Positions 50,502 to 52,204 of a stretch of 52,204 nucleotides of DNA are shown here, piece by piece. This DNA comes from Micropruina sp. (lineage in GTDB: Bacteria > Actinomycetota > Actinomycetes > Propionibacteriales > Propionibacteriaceae): the NCBI GenBank assembly GCA_016711105.1, contig JADJTO010000008.1, positions 1 to 52,204 of the forward strand. Direction: 5' to 3'. Made by a program: the position numbers and the translations under genes. The notes below the pieces were generated by a model, which was not told the DNA's origin, did not search any database, and saw only the letters and a list, made by a program, of their open reading frames with translations. Within the stretch, counting starts at the first letter, position 1, and every line of letters starts with the position of its first letter.

Positions 50502-52020
50502 TTAGGTCGAGGCGTGTTCGCCGGCGATGACCATCAGGTCGTGGTGGCTGCCGGTGGTGGCGATGACTCGGCGTGATCGACTCCACATCACCCCACCCGT
50601 ACCGCGCCGGCTTGGACGGCTGTTTCGAGACCTGGCCAGGCGAGGGGCTGCCCCACCAGCGCGACCGGGTCGACGATGGCGCGCATCTTCGACTCGGTGA
50701 GTCTCCACACCGTGGGCATACGCGGCGATCAACCACGACTCCGCAGCCAGGCCGGTCGGTAGGAACACCTGTTCCAACAACGAACCCGCGCGGGGTTTCC
50801 GGGGTAGCGGGAGTGCCGTCGGGGTTCTGCAGATGGTCGGGGTAATGGGACAGGTTGATCCGCGGGTTCCCGGCGTCGACGTCAAGTGTCGGGCGACCTC
50901 GACCGGCCCCGACCCTGGGCCCAGTCAGGCTCCACGGCGAGCCGGCGGGCGTCCGCCCGGACGACGACCTCGTCGCCCCTGCACGGTGACCCACACGCGG
51001 GCGCCCTGCTTCAGCCGGCGGTACCGCACTGATCCGAACGACACCCGTCTGGTCCGCGGCGACGATCCGGGCTTGCCCGAGGGCTGTCGTGGCAGGGTTC
51101 AGTGAGGACGGGTGCAGGAACTCCCCCTCGACGAGGGCGTCGTCGGGGCGGCGGCGGGTGACCTGGTGGACCCGGCCGTTGACCCTTGCCCACGAACTCA
51201 CGCCTGGGCGGCTCGTCCATCGACGCGTACTCGGCGCCGCAGGTTGTCTTCTTCGGCAACAGGTCCGCCTTCGCGATCTTCACCGACGGCTCCACCCCAC
51301 CCTTGGACTGCGGGTCGTACGGCGCACGTTGCACCCGTCGTGCCGTAATGGCGTCCGATGTCGACCATCAGCGAGTGCCGCACGCAGCACCCCGGCAATG
51401 TTGCACGGTGACCGTCTTGGCGTTGTCGGTCAACACGTAGTCCCGGTGAACGCCGCCGACCAGCCGGAACATCGAGGTCAGGCAGGTCGCCAACGACTCC
51501 GACGTCTGGTCCCGCACGGGATCACCACCCGGAACCGGGACCAGGCCACCCAGGCCACAAACAACACCGTCGCCCGGAGCCGACCGTTGTGGTCGCGCAC
51601 CTTCGACCCATCACCCCAGTCGATCTGGCACCCACATACCCAGGCACCGCGATCCACGGCCGGATTTCCGAACTAGGCGTGCTCGAGACGCCAGCCGCAA
51701 CCCCTTCGCTGACGCGACCGCCCGGCGGGTCGTCCGCTCGGATCCTCCATAGCCGCACGCCACCGGCTTCTCATGCGCCACGTCGGCGCGGATCGTGCCC
51801 GTCGGACCCGTTGACCAGCTGCACCACCAGGTCGGTGTCCCCGTCCACCAGCCGGGGCCGCTCGATCTCGGCGCGTCCACGCCACCCGGCCTCCGACGGG
51901 CCCACCAAACAGGCGGACCTATTCCGGGTCGACCGGTCACCTTACGCGCACCCTGCGCATCTTCCGTCTTGTCGAATGCTTCAAGATTTCCGTTGTCTGT
52001 TTGCCGTTCTTCTTCTTCAC
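50502..52020 (-). pseudogene. istA: IstA-like DDE transposase, multiply frameshifted
   Basis: Starting near GTG 52020 (VKKKNGKQTTEIL), pieces of a roughly 500-residue IS21 transposase occur in changing frames. The first catalytic Asp is in QIDWGDGSKVRDHNGRLRA, the second in DYVLTDNAKTVTV, and the Glu in YDPQSKGGVEPSVKIAKADL; further on are SWARVNGRVHQVTRRRP and EGEFLHPSSLNPAT. The catalytic residues survive but the frame is broken many times, so as written it cannot make a protein. Confidence 0.75.
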
Positions 52021-52112
52021 GGTGTCGCGGACCCCTTCCCAGTGCAGTCGGCACCGCGAAACTATCGGACAGACACCACCGGTGAGGCCGACACGCCGTC
52101 GGCCCCAACACG

Positions 52113-52200
52113 GCGGGGAGATCAGCTGGCCACGGAACGGGGACCACGTGACCGCCAGAGGAGATCAACTGGCCGCCTACAAGGAGTTGCGGTGGCCATG
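52113..52200. repeat. Repeat units at the IS21 right end
   Basis: Units related to the left end, in opposite orientation, begin near 52114 (GGGGAGATCAGCTGGCCAC), 52139 (GGGGACCACGTGACCGCC), 52159 (GAGGAGATCAACTGGCC) and 52179 (AAGGAGTTGCGGTGGCCA). GATCAGCTGGCCA here is the exact reverse complement of the left unit at 49638. Confidence 0.7.
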
Positions 52201-52204
52201 GACA

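Larger units (their letters stand above)
49568..52204 (-). mobile_element. IS21-family element, running to the window edge
   Basis: A region of about 2.6 kb with istA then istB on the minus strand, bounded by related repeat clusters in opposite orientation (49568-49660 and 52113-52200), as IS21 elements are. Size and gene order fit the family. Both genes are broken in several places. The exact right end may lie just outside the window. Confidence 0.8.

Overview
This is a high-GC actinobacterial chromosome segment. The gene set (Rv0049/ponA1/Rv0051-like cluster, rpsF-ssb-rpsR-rplI, ECF sigma with a zinc-type anti-sigma, a LacI-controlled pullulanase, L-lactate dehydrogenase plus ackA-pta) suggests a fermentative or facultative member of the Propionibacteriales or a relative; that placement is inference. 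No rRNA gene and no CRISPR array were seen.

Layout. 1-6.1 kb: end of a universal stress protein, a tandem fluoride-channel pair, L-lactate dehydrogenase, two thioredoxin-fold lipoproteins convergent with a CcdA-type membrane protein, an ECF sigma/anti-sigma pair and a flavin monooxygenase. 6.4-9.1 kb: a DUF222-HNH protein, a repeat-bearing spacer and an acyltransferase. 9.1-13.4 kb: a LacI regulator divergent from a secreted type I pullulanase, with helically phased TGCA repeats between them. 13.5-15.2 kb: a putative abortive-infection HEPN protein with a hairpin-rich leader, next to tRNA-Ala. 15.3-21 kb: DUF5318, a class A penicillin-binding protein, two membrane glycosyltransferases and AlkD. 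21-26.4 kb: TetR divergent from an MMPL transporter fused to a degenerate ABC ATPase, followed by a YhgE/Pip protein. 26.4-32 kb: acyltransferase, DinB-like protein, ackA-pta and endonuclease IV. 32-37.1 kb: a sulfide/persulfide operon (CoA-disulfide reductase-rhodanese, rhodanese, CstR) with its operator, convergent with a MarR-QOR-MFS operon. 37.2-42.5 kb: a small conserved protein, an ABC/FtsX pair and an ion antiporter. 42.6-45.3 kb: ribosomal protein operon with ssb, then a DUF3152 protein whose HExxH glutamate is Ala. 45.3-52.2 kb: an accessory zone with DnaA-box-like sites, gene remnants (HsdR fragment, coiled-coil fragment), unusual repeats, an AlbA_2 protein, an IS1380 element and an IS21 element reaching the right edge.

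How the genes work together. LacI and pullulanase form a starch/glycogen debranching unit; Ldh and Pta-AckA are fermentative outlets. CstR, the reductase and rhodanese form a self-regulated reactive-sulfur module. TetR, MMPL and YhgE look like a regulated envelope export unit.

Quality warning. Many otherwise intact genes are broken by single-base indels, often in short homopolymers, and the FtsX gene contains a garbled G/T-run stretch. I read most of these as sequencing or assembly errors; the two insertion sequences could also be truly decayed.
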